NCBI RefSeq assembly: GCF_030693625.1
Contig: NZ_JAUYAF010000070.1
Coordinates: forward strand, 62,001-126,000
Origin: Phenylobacterium sp.
GTDB taxonomy: Bacteria > Pseudomonadota > Alphaproteobacteria > Caulobacterales > Caulobacteraceae
DNA: 64,000 bases
Reading direction: 5' to 3'
In this document: positions 42,837 through 50,609 of the stretch, piece after piece
Numbering within the stretch: position 1 is the first letter of the stretch
Layout: each line of letters starts with the position of its first letter
Made by a program: the position numbers and the translations under genes
The notes under the pieces: model-generated
Told to the model about the DNA's origin: nothing
Database searches by the model: none
The model's input: the letters and a program-made list of their open reading frames with translations, nothing else

Positions 42837-43751
42837 ATGACGAGCCCAACGCACAACAAAGTGCGGCGCCCGGCGTGTTGGTGGATGGGGACTGCCCTGG
42901 CCGTGGCGCTCAGCGCCGCGCCCGGACTGGCGAGCGCGAGCAGCGTCGACCTCTTCTACGAACGCACGGTGATGACCGCGGCGGACGCGCGATGCGGCCT
43001 GTTCTCAGGGCCCGTGGGCTCGGCCCTGGCGGCCGCCCAGGCCCAGGCCCGCGGCGCGGCCCTGCGCGCCGGGACCGACCGTGCGACCCTCAACGCCGTT
43101 GAACGGCGCGCGGCGCAGAAGGCCAGCGCCGTGGCCTGCGACTCCGCCGACCTCGACTCGGCCGCCAGCCGGGTGCGCACCGCCTTCGAGGGGTACGCCA
43201 AGCTCATCAAGATGGACTATCCGGGCGATGTCTCGGCCTGGCGCGCCGACCGCAGCTCCTCGTCCACCGGCGCCCGGTGGCGCCTCATCCAGGACGGCCC
43301 CTTCGATGGGGGCCGCATGGCTTTCGGCCTGGCCGGCCGGGCCGGCGCGAACCGGCTGATGGCGGTCGCCACCTTCACCGACGGCGCCGAGCCCTACGCC
43401 GCGCGTCTGGTCCTGCGCGATGCGGCGCTAACACTGGGCCCCTATCTCGACACCCGGGGCGAGCCCCTCGACCGCCTTCCCCTGACTCGCCGCTTGCCGC
43501 CACCCGCCGCTCAGACCGCCTATCCGGCGGAGGCGCGCAGCCGGGCTGGCCTCGATCTGCTGCCGAAGGACGTGAAGAACGGCTGGGCCTTCCGCTTTCC
43601 GGCGGAGGCCGCACGCACCTTGTCGGGCCTCGATCCGCGCGAGGCGGTGATGGTGGAGTTCCTGTTCGCGGGGGACGCCGCGCGCCGCGCCTATGTCGAG
43701 GTAGGAGACTTCGCGGCCGGGCGGGCGTTCCTGCAAACAGCCAGCCGCTAG
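42837..43751 (+). CDS. Exported protein of unknown function
   Basis: A 304-residue secreted protein. The signal peptide (residues ~1-34, WWMGTALAVALSAAPGLASAS) ends near ASAS. The mature part starts VDLFYERTVMTAADARCGLFSGPVGSALAAAQAQARGAALRAGTD. Two Cys remain (C53 and C100), possibly a disulfide. The C-terminal half looks beta-rich (VMVEFLFAGDAARRAYVEVGDFAAGRAF). No family recognised. It diverges from the DUF1491 gene and is convergent with the DivJ-like kinase gene. The ATG follows GAGAG. Confidence 0.75.
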   Translation: MTSPTHNKVRRPACWWMGTALAVALSAAPGLASASSVDLFYERTVMTAADARCGLFSGPVGSALAAAQAQARGAALRAGTDRATLNAVERRAAQKASAVACDSADLDSAASRVRTAFEGYAKLIKMDYPGDVSAWRADRSSSSTGARWRLIQDGPFDGGRMAFGLAGRAGANRLMAVATFTDGAEPYAARLVLRDAALTLGPYLDTRGEPLDRLPLTRRLPPPAAQTAYPAEARSRAGLDLLPKDVKNGWAFRFPAEAARTLSGLDPREAVMVEFLFAGDAARRAYVEVGDFAAGRAFLQTASR

Positions 43752-43791
43752 GCCCCACCTTTCCCGCCCGTCTACGGGGAAGGGGGACCGG

Positions 43792-45462
43792 CTAGGTCGC
43801 GGTCTCTTCGGCCGTTTCGGGCGCAGGCTCGATCTCGGCAAGCTCCATCACCGGCAGGCGCACCGTCACCGTGGCGCCCTCCCCCAGCTGGCTTTCGATG
43901 GCCATGTCGCCGCCGTGCAGTTCGGCGAAGGCGCGGACCAGGGAAAGGCCCAGACCCGTCCCCGCCGCGCGTTGGTCGGCGCCGCCCGCCTGTTCGAAGG
44001 GCTTGCCCAGGCGCTGCAGGTCGGCCGCGCTGATGCCCACGCCGCTGTCGGCGACGATGAGCTCCAGCATGGGGCCCTCCGCATGGGCGGTCACCGTCAC
44101 CGTCCCGCCCTTGGGGGTGAACTTGAGCGCGTTGGAGATCAGGTTCAGGGCGATCTGCTTCATGGCCCGGCGGTCGGCGTTGACCTCCAGCGGCTCCTTG
44201 GGCATCAGGCCCCGCAGGCTGACGCCCGCGCGGTCGGCCTGGCCTCGCATCAGGCGCATGACGGCGGAGATGGCGTCGCGGGCGTCGAATTCCTCGCGAT
44301 AGAGCTCGAACCGCTCGGCCTCGATCTTCGACATGTCCAGGACGTCGTTGATGAGCTCCAGCAGGTGCTCGCCGGACTCGTGGATCAGGGCCGAGTACTC
44401 GCCGTACTTCTCGGGCATCGGCCCGAACAGCGACTGCCGCATGATGTCCGAGAAGCCCATAATGGCGTTCAGGGGCGTGCGCAGCTCATGGCTCATATTG
44501 GCCAGGAAGCGCGACTTGCCGGCATTGGCGGTCTCGGCGTCGATGCGGGCCTGATCGAGGGCCTGTTCGCGCGCGCGCTGAGCGCCGGCGTCGCGGATCG
44601 AACCGGTCAGCCGCTGCGGGTTCACCCGCCGCAGGGAAAGTTCGTGCCAGAGCGCCGGCGCGCCGGCCGGCGCGAACCCGACCTCGGAACGCCCCTCCAG
44701 GATCGCCTCGCGCAGGGCCGCCTCCAGGCGGGGACGATCGGCGGGGGTGGCGAGCTGCGCCAGGGGGCGGCCCGCTAAAACCTGGCCCTTCAGGCCGCGC
44801 GGCGCGTTCCCCCACGCGGTGACCAGCTTGCCGCCGGGCTGGACGATCAACAGCAGATGCGGCTGATCGCCCAGCGCCTCCCGCAGGCGGACCTCCATGA
44901 GGGCGCGGCGGCGTGTGTCCAGGATCACCCGCCGCTGCAGGACGATGAGCGCCAGGCCAAGCCCCACCGAGGTGGTGATGACCGCCACCGCTCCCAGGCC
45001 CGAGGCAAGGTCATGGGCCGGCGCGGGCGGCAAGCCGAGGGTCAGGCCGGCCAGCAGGGAGACGCAGATCGCCGCCAGACTGATCGCCGCCCCCATGGCC
45101 AGGCGATCAATCCGCCCCATGGCGGCCGCGGCGGCCAGGGGCGCCAGGTGCCATACGGCCAGGGGACCGGCGACGCCGCCGGTGAGCAGGGCGGCCAGGA
45201 CGCCCCCCGCGCCCCAGTTGAACAGGATCAGGCTGTGGGCCGCCACGTGCCGTGACCGGGCGAGCACGAGGCCGGCCAGGGCGGGCGCGGCGCCCAGCGC
45301 CAGGGCGCTCATGGCCGAGGCGGTCTGGAGGATCGGGGCGAAAAGCATGACGCCTACCCCGAGACCCAGCACGGCGAGCCAGGTCGCGTGCCACCATATG
45401 AGCTCCTGCGGCGGTTGTCCGCCGGGGGTCCCCATGGGTCGGGTGGACACGTTCTCGACCAC
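43792..45462 (-). CDS. divJ: DivJ-like membrane histidine kinase
   Basis: A 556-residue kinase. The N-terminal ~25-178 has about six transmembrane helices, followed by a PAS-like segment (~195-290), HisKA and HATPase. H325 lies in FLANMSHELRTPLNAIMGFSDIMRQ. The following YGEYSALIHESGEHLLELINDVLDMSKIEAERFELYREEFDARDAIS, and ATP boxes NLISNALKFTPKGG, DSGVGISAAD and GTGLGLSLVRAFAELHGG, read like Caulobacter DivJ, the stalked-cell kinase that phosphorylates DivK and PleD. PleC-type kinases share the HisKA features, so orthology needs a tree. It diverges from a second kinase. Confidence 0.75.
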   Translation of the reverse strand: MVENVSTRPMGTPGGQPPQELIWWHATWLAVLGLGVGVMLFAPILQTASAMSALALGAAPALAGLVLARSRHVAAHSLILFNWGAGGVLAALLTGGVAGPLAVWHLAPLAAAAAMGRIDRLAMGAAISLAAICVSLLAGLTLGLPPAPAHDLASGLGAVAVITTSVGLGLALIVLQRRVILDTRRRALMEVRLREALGDQPHLLLIVQPGGKLVTAWGNAPRGLKGQVLAGRPLAQLATPADRPRLEAALREAILEGRSEVGFAPAGAPALWHELSLRRVNPQRLTGSIRDAGAQRAREQALDQARIDAETANAGKSRFLANMSHELRTPLNAIMGFSDIMRQSLFGPMPEKYGEYSALIHESGEHLLELINDVLDMSKIEAERFELYREEFDARDAISAVMRLMRGQADRAGVSLRGLMPKEPLEVNADRRAMKQIALNLISNALKFTPKGGTVTVTAHAEGPMLELIVADSGVGISAADLQRLGKPFEQAGGADQRAAGTGLGLSLVRAFAELHGGDMAIESQLGEGATVTVRLPVMELAEIEPAPETAEETAT

Positions 45463-45657
45463 GTCTAGTCTCGGGACCTCCGCCCATCGGCGCGCACACG
45501 GCGCCAGTGCGGAACATTACGCTGGCAGGTGAGTCCCTGCGAGGCTCCTCGCGTCCTGGGGGATGAAGTCCAAGCCCATGATCTTTCAGGAAGAAACGAA
45601 ATCGTAAGCGCCTGCGCCCCACATTGGGGATCAACAGTCAAAGGCGCGAACGTCTTC

Positions 45658-46443
45658 ATGGCCCACCCGGCGGCCCTTCCCGACAATGACGACCACTCGC
45701 CGCTCGCGGCTGCGCCGCGGTCGAACGCCCGCGCGCGCCGTCAGGCCGCCCTGGACGACCAGCAGCGCTCCTTCCTGCGGATGGTCAGCCACGAGCTGCG
45801 GACCCCCCTGAACTCCATCCTCGGCTTCTCGGAGATCATCTCCCAGGAGCTCTACGGCCCGCTCGGCGCGCCGCAGTACAAGGAATATGCCGGCATCATC
45901 CGCGCCAGCGGCCAGCGTCTGCTGAACCTGGTGAACCAGATTCTGGAAATCGCGCGCCTTGAAGGCCGGGCCATGGACCTGGACCTGCGGGTCGAGGCCC
46001 TGGACCACGCGATGGACGACGCCCTGGACGGCCTGCGCGAGGAGATCGCCAACCGCAAAACAGTGGTCATCGTGCGCGAGGAAGGATCCCTGCCGTCGGT
46101 GAGGGCCGATCCGCGCGGCCTTCGCACCGTGCTCACCAACCTGATCCACAACGCCGTGGTGTTCTCGCCGGAGGGCTCGGCCATCGAGATCACCGCCACG
46201 CGAGACGGCGACGAGATCGACATCCGCGTCCTCGACCAGGGTCCCGGCATCGACCCGGCCGATATCGCCCGCCTGCTGCGCCCCTTCGAGCAAGGCGACA
46301 GCGCCCTGACTCGCCGCAGCGAGGGGGCGGGCCTGGGCCTGCCCATCGTCAACCTGCTGTGCCAGGCCATGGGCGGTCGGCTGAAGCTGATCCCCGGCCC
46401 CGAGGGTGGCCTGCTGGCCAATGTTCGCCTGCCGGCGGGCTGA
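45658..46443 (+). CDS. Small soluble histidine kinase next to divJ
   Basis: A 261-residue kinase with essentially no sensor. After a ~35-residue polar lead it goes directly into HisKA with H45 in FLRMVSHELRTPLNSILGFSEII. HATPase boxes are NLIHNAVVFSPEG, DQGPGIDPAD and GAGLGLPIVNLLCQAMGG. The dimerisation helices resemble the DivJ/PleC class, suggesting action in the same phosphorelay, by inference. ATG at 45658; a longer reading from GTG 45529 is possible but adds an unlikely Cys-rich stretch. It diverges from the DivJ-like gene. Confidence 0.82.
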   Translation: MAHPAALPDNDDHSPLAAAPRSNARARRQAALDDQQRSFLRMVSHELRTPLNSILGFSEIISQELYGPLGAPQYKEYAGIIRASGQRLLNLVNQILEIARLEGRAMDLDLRVEALDHAMDDALDGLREEIANRKTVVIVREEGSLPSVRADPRGLRTVLTNLIHNAVVFSPEGSAIEITATRDGDEIDIRVLDQGPGIDPADIARLLRPFEQGDSALTRRSEGAGLGLPIVNLLCQAMGGRLKLIPGPEGGLLANVRLPAG

Positions 46444-46489
46444 GCCCACGGTTGCGCGCGGGCTTGCGGCCCCTTAAGTCGCCGACAGC

Positions 46490-46912
46490 ATGCGCACCAT
46501 CGAAGACGATCTCGCCGACCTGGTCTCGGAGTTCGACCTCCTGGAGGATTGGGAGGAACGCTACCGCTACGTGATCGACCTGGGGAAAGACCTTGCGCCG
46601 CTGACCGACAGCGAACGCAGCGAGGCCAACAAGGTGCGGGGCTGCGCCAGTCAGGTCTGGCTGGTGACCGAGCCTCACGCCGACGGCACGGTGACCTTCC
46701 GGGGGGATTCCGACGCCCATATCGTGCGGGGCCTGATCGCCGTGGTGCTGCGGCTCTATTCGGAAAAGGCGGCCGCCGCGATTCGCGATTTTGACGCCAA
46801 GTCAGCCTTCGACCAGCTCGGCCTGAGCGGCCACCTGTCGGCGCAGAGATCGAATGGCTTGGCCTCGATGGTGGGTCGTATCCGGCGCGACGCCGAGGCG
46901 CTGGCGGCTTAA
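46490..46912 (+). CDS. sufE: Sulfur acceptor protein SufE
   Basis: A 140-residue SufE. It takes persulfide from the desulfurase SufS to the Fe-S scaffold. C52 in VRGCASQVW is the sulfur acceptor, and EDWEERYRYVIDLGKDL with RSNGLASMVGRIRRDA are family features. No suf operon adjoins it, which is common for a stand-alone sufE. The stop overlaps the stop of the convergent PAS_5 gene (TTAA at 46909-46912). Confidence 0.93.
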   Translation: MRTIEDDLADLVSEFDLLEDWEERYRYVIDLGKDLAPLTDSERSEANKVRGCASQVWLVTEPHADGTVTFRGDSDAHIVRGLIAVVLRLYSEKAAAAIRDFDAKSAFDQLGLSGHLSAQRSNGLASMVGRIRRDAEALAA

Positions 46913-47403
46913 GCCGCGCGGATGCCGCTGCTGGAGCTGGTCTGGCCCTGGATGCCGACCACCGCGTCGTAGCCCAGGATCATGTCGACATCGACGCCGT
47001 TGGTCGCCAGCGGCAGGCGCAACCAGAGGATCGACATGTGCGAGGCGCCCCGCCAGGAAAGGCTGTGGACCCCCACCGCTGGCCGCCGATCTTCAACGAT
47101 CTTGCCCAATTCGACCCGCCAGTAGTCGGCGGCGGCGCTGTTGTAGACGTCGTCGAGGCCGCGTCCGGTGATCTCCCGGCCATAGACGCTGTAGAGGCCG
47201 GTGCCGGCCAGGCGCAGGCGGAAGTCCAAGGGATCGCGACGCACGTCGATCAGGCTGACCGTCGGCAGGAGGCGCTTGAAGTCCTCGGGCTTGATGTCGC
47301 CCCGGCCCGGCAACCTGGGCCCACTCCGGAGTCCCGCCCAGTAGGCATAGAGCTCCTCATGGGCGCGGGCGGCCGCTGCTGATGATCCGATCTGTGCCGC
47401 CAT
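46909..47403 (-). CDS. PAS_5-family domain protein
   Basis: A 164-residue single-domain protein with a PAS_5-type fold found mainly in Alphaproteobacteria. LYAYWAGLRSGPRLPGRGDIKPEDFKRLLPTVSLIDVRRDPLDFRLRLAGTGLYSVYGREITGRGLDDVYN is diagnostic. No output domain, so it may sense a ligand and partner with another protein. ATG at 47403 with AAGGA about 9 bases upstream is preferred to the earlier in-frame start. Confidence 0.85.
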   Translation of the reverse strand: MAAQIGSSAAAARAHEELYAYWAGLRSGPRLPGRGDIKPEDFKRLLPTVSLIDVRRDPLDFRLRLAGTGLYSVYGREITGRGLDDVYNSAAADYWRVELGKIVEDRRPAVGVHSLSWRGASHMSILWLRLPLATNGVDVDMILGYDAVVGIQGQTSSSSGIRAA

Positions 47404-47553
47404 ATTCAGATTCCTTAACAACCCCTTGGAATCACGACGAATCACTTATCGCCTGAGCCGCGAATCTGCGGCAAGGCGAAATCGTGGCGCAGGCCAAGAA
47501 ATCCGAATTTGCCGCAGGCGGCAGGTCCAGGTTTGGCACGCTCCGGACAGCAA

Positions 47554-47578
47554 AACGCCCGCCGGGTGGGCGGGCGTT
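47554..47578 (-). terminator. Rho-independent terminator of mucR
   Basis: On the minus strand, stem AACGCCCGCC pairs with GGCGGGCGTT across a short ACCC loop and runs into TTT. It lies 32 bases after the mucR stop. Confidence 0.8.
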
Positions 47579-47609
47579 CCGTCTCTCATCGCGAAAGAAG
47601 CGAGAGGCC

Positions 47610-48029
47610 TTATTTGCGCTTGCGGGGGGCCTGACGGCCGCCTTGGCCCAGGCCCATCTGCTTGGCGAGGTCCGAGCGCGCCTTGGCGTAGTTCGGCGCG
47701 ACCATCGGGTAATCCTTCGGCAGACCCCACTTGGCCCGGTATTCCTCGGGGCTCATATTGTATTTCGTACGCAGGTGGCGCTTCAGAGACTTGAACTTGC
47801 GGCCATCCTCCAGGCACACCAGATGGTCCGGCGTGATTGAGCGGCGGACGGGGACCGCAGGTTCCTTCGGCGCAGCTTCCTGAACGTCAGAACCCTGTGA
47901 AATACCAGACAGCGCGCGGTGGATGCTCTGGATAAGCGCGGGCAAATCCGAGGCCGCGACCGAATTGTTGCCGACGTAAGCGGAGACAATATCCGCCGTC
48001 ATCTCAATGACTTCCGACTTCTCGTCCAT
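47610..48029 (-). CDS. mucR: MucR/Ros-family transcriptional regulator
   Basis: A 139-residue zinc-finger-like regulator. In alphaproteobacteria MucR silences many genes, and in Caulobacter it acts with SciP in the cell-cycle circuit. The signature VCLEDGRKFKSLKRHLRTKYNMSPEEYRAKWGLPKDYPMVAPNYA spans ~71-115. Of the usual ligands, C72, D75 and H85 are present, but the final His is replaced by Lys (K89), so zinc binding may be weak or absent. The Arg/Lys tail ends RKRK. A hairpin terminator follows the stop. It is monocistronic. Confidence 0.92.
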   Translation of the reverse strand: MDEKSEVIEMTADIVSAYVGNNSVAASDLPALIQSIHRALSGISQGSDVQEAAPKEPAVPVRRSITPDHLVCLEDGRKFKSLKRHLRTKYNMSPEEYRAKWGLPKDYPMVAPNYAKARSDLAKQMGLGQGGRQAPRKRK

Positions 48030-48318
48030 AATTCTCGATTCCGTATTGGGAAACTACCCAAGTGGGGGGGATGACTGATTCACGACATCAGTTACGGGGT
48101 CATTATAGGGGACTCAAGCCAAGCACAAGTGGCGCGAACCGGGATGAACTTGGGCGAACGCGTTCGCTGCAAAGACGAACATCGGTTTTTCGCCCAAAGG
48201 TGGCGCCGCACCGCAGTAGCGAAGGCGCGATAATCTCGAACACGACAGTCCGCAGAGCCAGCGTTGATCAGCAGCTGGTTCTGAGCAACATTAAATCAGA
48301 CTTTTGCTCCTGCCGCGC

Positions 48319-49530
48319 CTAGCGGCCGAATTCCTTGGACAGCGCCAGCATGGCCGCGCGCTGTGGAATTGAGTATTCGTCTGCCCCGTCCTCATCGCCG
48401 TCGCGAATCGCCTTGAGCAATGCCGGAGTCAGGGCGGAGGAGAGGGACCAATTCCAGTAACGTAGAACGGTTTGCGCACGATCAACCGCGATCATGTCGT
48501 AGGTGGTCAGCACCCGATCCAGGTTCGGATCGGGGCTTCCGTCAGCCGCGGTTTCGGGGCGCCGAAGGCCCCGCCACAGGGCCCGCACAGCCTGCTTGGG
48601 GAGGCCCGTGGCCTTGCACAGGATCGCCAGCGGTTCTCCGCCCGGATCGGTGAAGATCTTCGCGCCGGTCATGGGTTTCAGGCCCGACAGGTAGGAGATT
48701 TCCTCCGCCGTCTCGCGGGTCATTCCACCTTGCGCCGCAGCAACCGCGGCCTCGAGACTGTCGAACGGCGATTTTTCAATCGCCGCCCGGTTGCGTTGCC
48801 GGCGCTCGATAAACTGCAGCGCTTTTCTCGCCAGCGGATCTTGCCAGTTCTCGGCGGCCGCCATGGGGAAGATGTCGCCAGTGGCTTCCTGCAGCACTTC
48901 ACGGGAGACCGCAAACCGCTGGAGGATGGTGCGCCTAGCGTCGGCGTCGGCCCACCAGAACAGCACATAGGCGTGGGCCGGCCGCAACTCAGGGCGACGC
49001 AGCAGGGTCGGGGCGGTACGCGCGTCGCCGCGCGTGGAGGCCACGATGGCCTCCACGCAGGGGTTGGAAAGCTTGGCGAGGTCGTTCTTCAGCAGGCACT
49101 CGATGACCAGGGCCTCACCGAACTCGATCAGCACCTCGCAGACCACCTCGCTGACCCCGCGCCGCATGGCGATCAGGCGGCGGTGCTCCAGTCCCGCCGA
49201 GCGGGCGCAGTCCAGCAGGTCGGAGTCCGACAACGAGGCGCAGTGGGTGAGCAGGGCCTCGGCGATTTCCACGTGATCGCGCAGCAGCAGGCGCACCAGA
49301 CTGGCGGGAATTTCCGACAGGTTCGCCAGGCGGCGGGCCACCTTCAGCCGGTCCGCCGGTTCGGCCTCCCGCAGCATGTCAACCAGCAGGTCGGCGGTCA
49401 TGGCGCGCTCGAAGGCGTTCACCCGCGACGACGGCAGGCAGACGACGTCGGCCATCCGCTTGAGCAGGGCGGCGCGCGCCCGGAAGATGGGCGGCTGTCC
49501 GGTTTCGGGAGGGGTCGCGGCTGGGTTCAT
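48319..49530 (-). CDS. DUF2336 protein (second of two)
   Basis: A 403-residue helical-repeat protein with DUF2336 features: RVNAFERAMTADLLVDMLREAEPADRLKVARRLANLSEIPASLVRLLLRDHVEIAEALLTHCASLSDSDLLDCARSAG. The C-terminal YLSGLKPMTGAKIFTDPGGEPLAILCKATGLPKQAVRALWRGLRRP and YDMIAVDRAQTVLRYWNWSL parallel the copy at 34939. Cytosolic, function unknown. A TTAACC element sits at 49562, just upstream of the start. The 289 bases between it and mucR hold only promoter-like sequence. Confidence 0.82.
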   Translation of the reverse strand: MNPAATPPETGQPPIFRARAALLKRMADVVCLPSSRVNAFERAMTADLLVDMLREAEPADRLKVARRLANLSEIPASLVRLLLRDHVEIAEALLTHCASLSDSDLLDCARSAGLEHRRLIAMRRGVSEVVCEVLIEFGEALVIECLLKNDLAKLSNPCVEAIVASTRGDARTAPTLLRRPELRPAHAYVLFWWADADARRTILQRFAVSREVLQEATGDIFPMAAAENWQDPLARKALQFIERRQRNRAAIEKSPFDSLEAAVAAAQGGMTRETAEEISYLSGLKPMTGAKIFTDPGGEPLAILCKATGLPKQAVRALWRGLRRPETAADGSPDPNLDRVLTTYDMIAVDRAQTVLRYWNWSLSSALTPALLKAIRDGDEDGADEYSIPQRAAMLALSKEFGR

Positions 49531-49580
49531 GGTGATCTGTGCTGATCACACCATAGCGGCCTTAACCGGACGTTTTCACG

Positions 49581-50465
49581 TCACTTGAACGTGGGCGCGC
49601 TCCACTGCTCCCAGATGTCGGGAACGTCGGTGGAAACCCTGTCGGTAAAGGCCGGCGGACGCTTCTCCAGGAAGGACATCACACCTTCGCGAGCGTCGGC
49701 CATGGCGCCGCGGGTCTGGATGCCGCGGCTGTCGGCGCGGTGGGCCTCCATGGGGTGGTTGGCGCCCGCCATTCGCCACAGGAGCTGGCGGGTGATGGCG
49801 ATGGACACCGGCGCGGTGTTGTCGGCGATCTCACGGGCCAGGGCGCGCGCGGCCGGCAGCAGGTCCTCGGGCGCATGCAGCGAGCGGACCAGGCCCTTGT
49901 CCAGGGCCTCCTGGGCCGAGAAGATGCGGCCGGTATAGCACCACTCCAGAGCCGTTTGGATCCCTACCACCTTGGGCAGGAACCACGAGGAGGCCGCCTC
50001 GGGATTGAGGCCGCGCCGGGCGAAGACCAGGCCGAACCGGGCCTCGGTGGAGGCCAGGCGGATGTCCATCGGCAGCTGCATGGTGACCCCGACCCCCACC
50101 GCCGGGCCGTTCACCGCGGCGATCACCGGCTTCAGGCTCTCATAGATCCGCAGCGTCAGGAGGCCGCCACCATCGCGCTGCACGCCGTCGCGGGTGCGGG
50201 CTTCCTTGTCCTCGCCGCCGCGCGCGTCGTAGTCGAAGGTCTGGGCGCCTCCGGAAAGATCAGCTCCGGCGCAGAAGCCCCGGCCGGCGCCCGTGACGAT
50301 CACAGCCTTCACCGCATCGTCGGCGTCGGTGACGTCGAAAGCCGCGATCATGTCCTTCATCATCTGGGTGTTGAAGGCGTTCAGCTTGTCGGGCCGGTTT
50401 AGCGTGATGGTCGCGACCCCGTCATCGACGGCATAGGCGAGCGTCTCGAAAGTCTGCGTGGCCAT
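49581..50465 (-). CDS. Enoyl-CoA hydratase/isomerase family protein (crotonase)
   Basis: A 294-residue crotonase. ATITLNRPDKLNAFNTQMMKDM opens the fold, GFCAGADLS forms the first oxyanion region, and PVIAAVNGPAVGVGVTMQLPMDIRLAS the second; RRGLNPEAASSWFLPKVVGIQTALEWCYTGRIFSAQEAL follows. Glu residues of the canonical hydratase are not obvious, so the exact reaction (hydratase, isomerase, hydrolase) is undecided. It diverges from the acyl-CoA synthetase gene across a perfect palindrome, suggesting one fatty or aromatic acid catabolic unit. Confidence 0.88.
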   Translation of the reverse strand: MATQTFETLAYAVDDGVATITLNRPDKLNAFNTQMMKDMIAAFDVTDADDAVKAVIVTGAGRGFCAGADLSGGAQTFDYDARGGEDKEARTRDGVQRDGGGLLTLRIYESLKPVIAAVNGPAVGVGVTMQLPMDIRLASTEARFGLVFARRGLNPEAASSWFLPKVVGIQTALEWCYTGRIFSAQEALDKGLVRSLHAPEDLLPAARALAREIADNTAPVSIAITRQLLWRMAGANHPMEAHRADSRGIQTRGAMADAREGVMSFLEKRPPAFTDRVSTDVPDIWEQWSAPTFK

Positions 50466-50500
50466 CGTCTCTTCCTCCCTGATTTTCTTCAGTTCGCACC

Positions 50501-50523
50501 GCTTGACGGACGGTCCGTCAAGC
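50501..50523. promoter_or_regulatory. Perfect 23-base palindromic operator
   Basis: GCTTGACGGAC and GTCCGTCAAGC flank a single central G at 50512. It lies between the divergent crotonase and acyl-CoA synthetase genes, and TTGACG in each arm could also serve as a -35 box. The size and symmetry fit a TetR-type repressor of acyl-CoA metabolism. Confidence 0.7.
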
Positions 50524-50609
50524 GCCGCATCGTCGGATTAAGAACGATAGTTTGGGAGGAGGTCCGGAGCGCCGCAAAGGCGTCCGGCCCCCAGTTTTCA
50601 GGACCCGCC

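Noticed and set aside
48062..48322. 86-codon plus-strand frame upstream of mucR
   Set aside because: No family features; the region is the promoter side of mucR.
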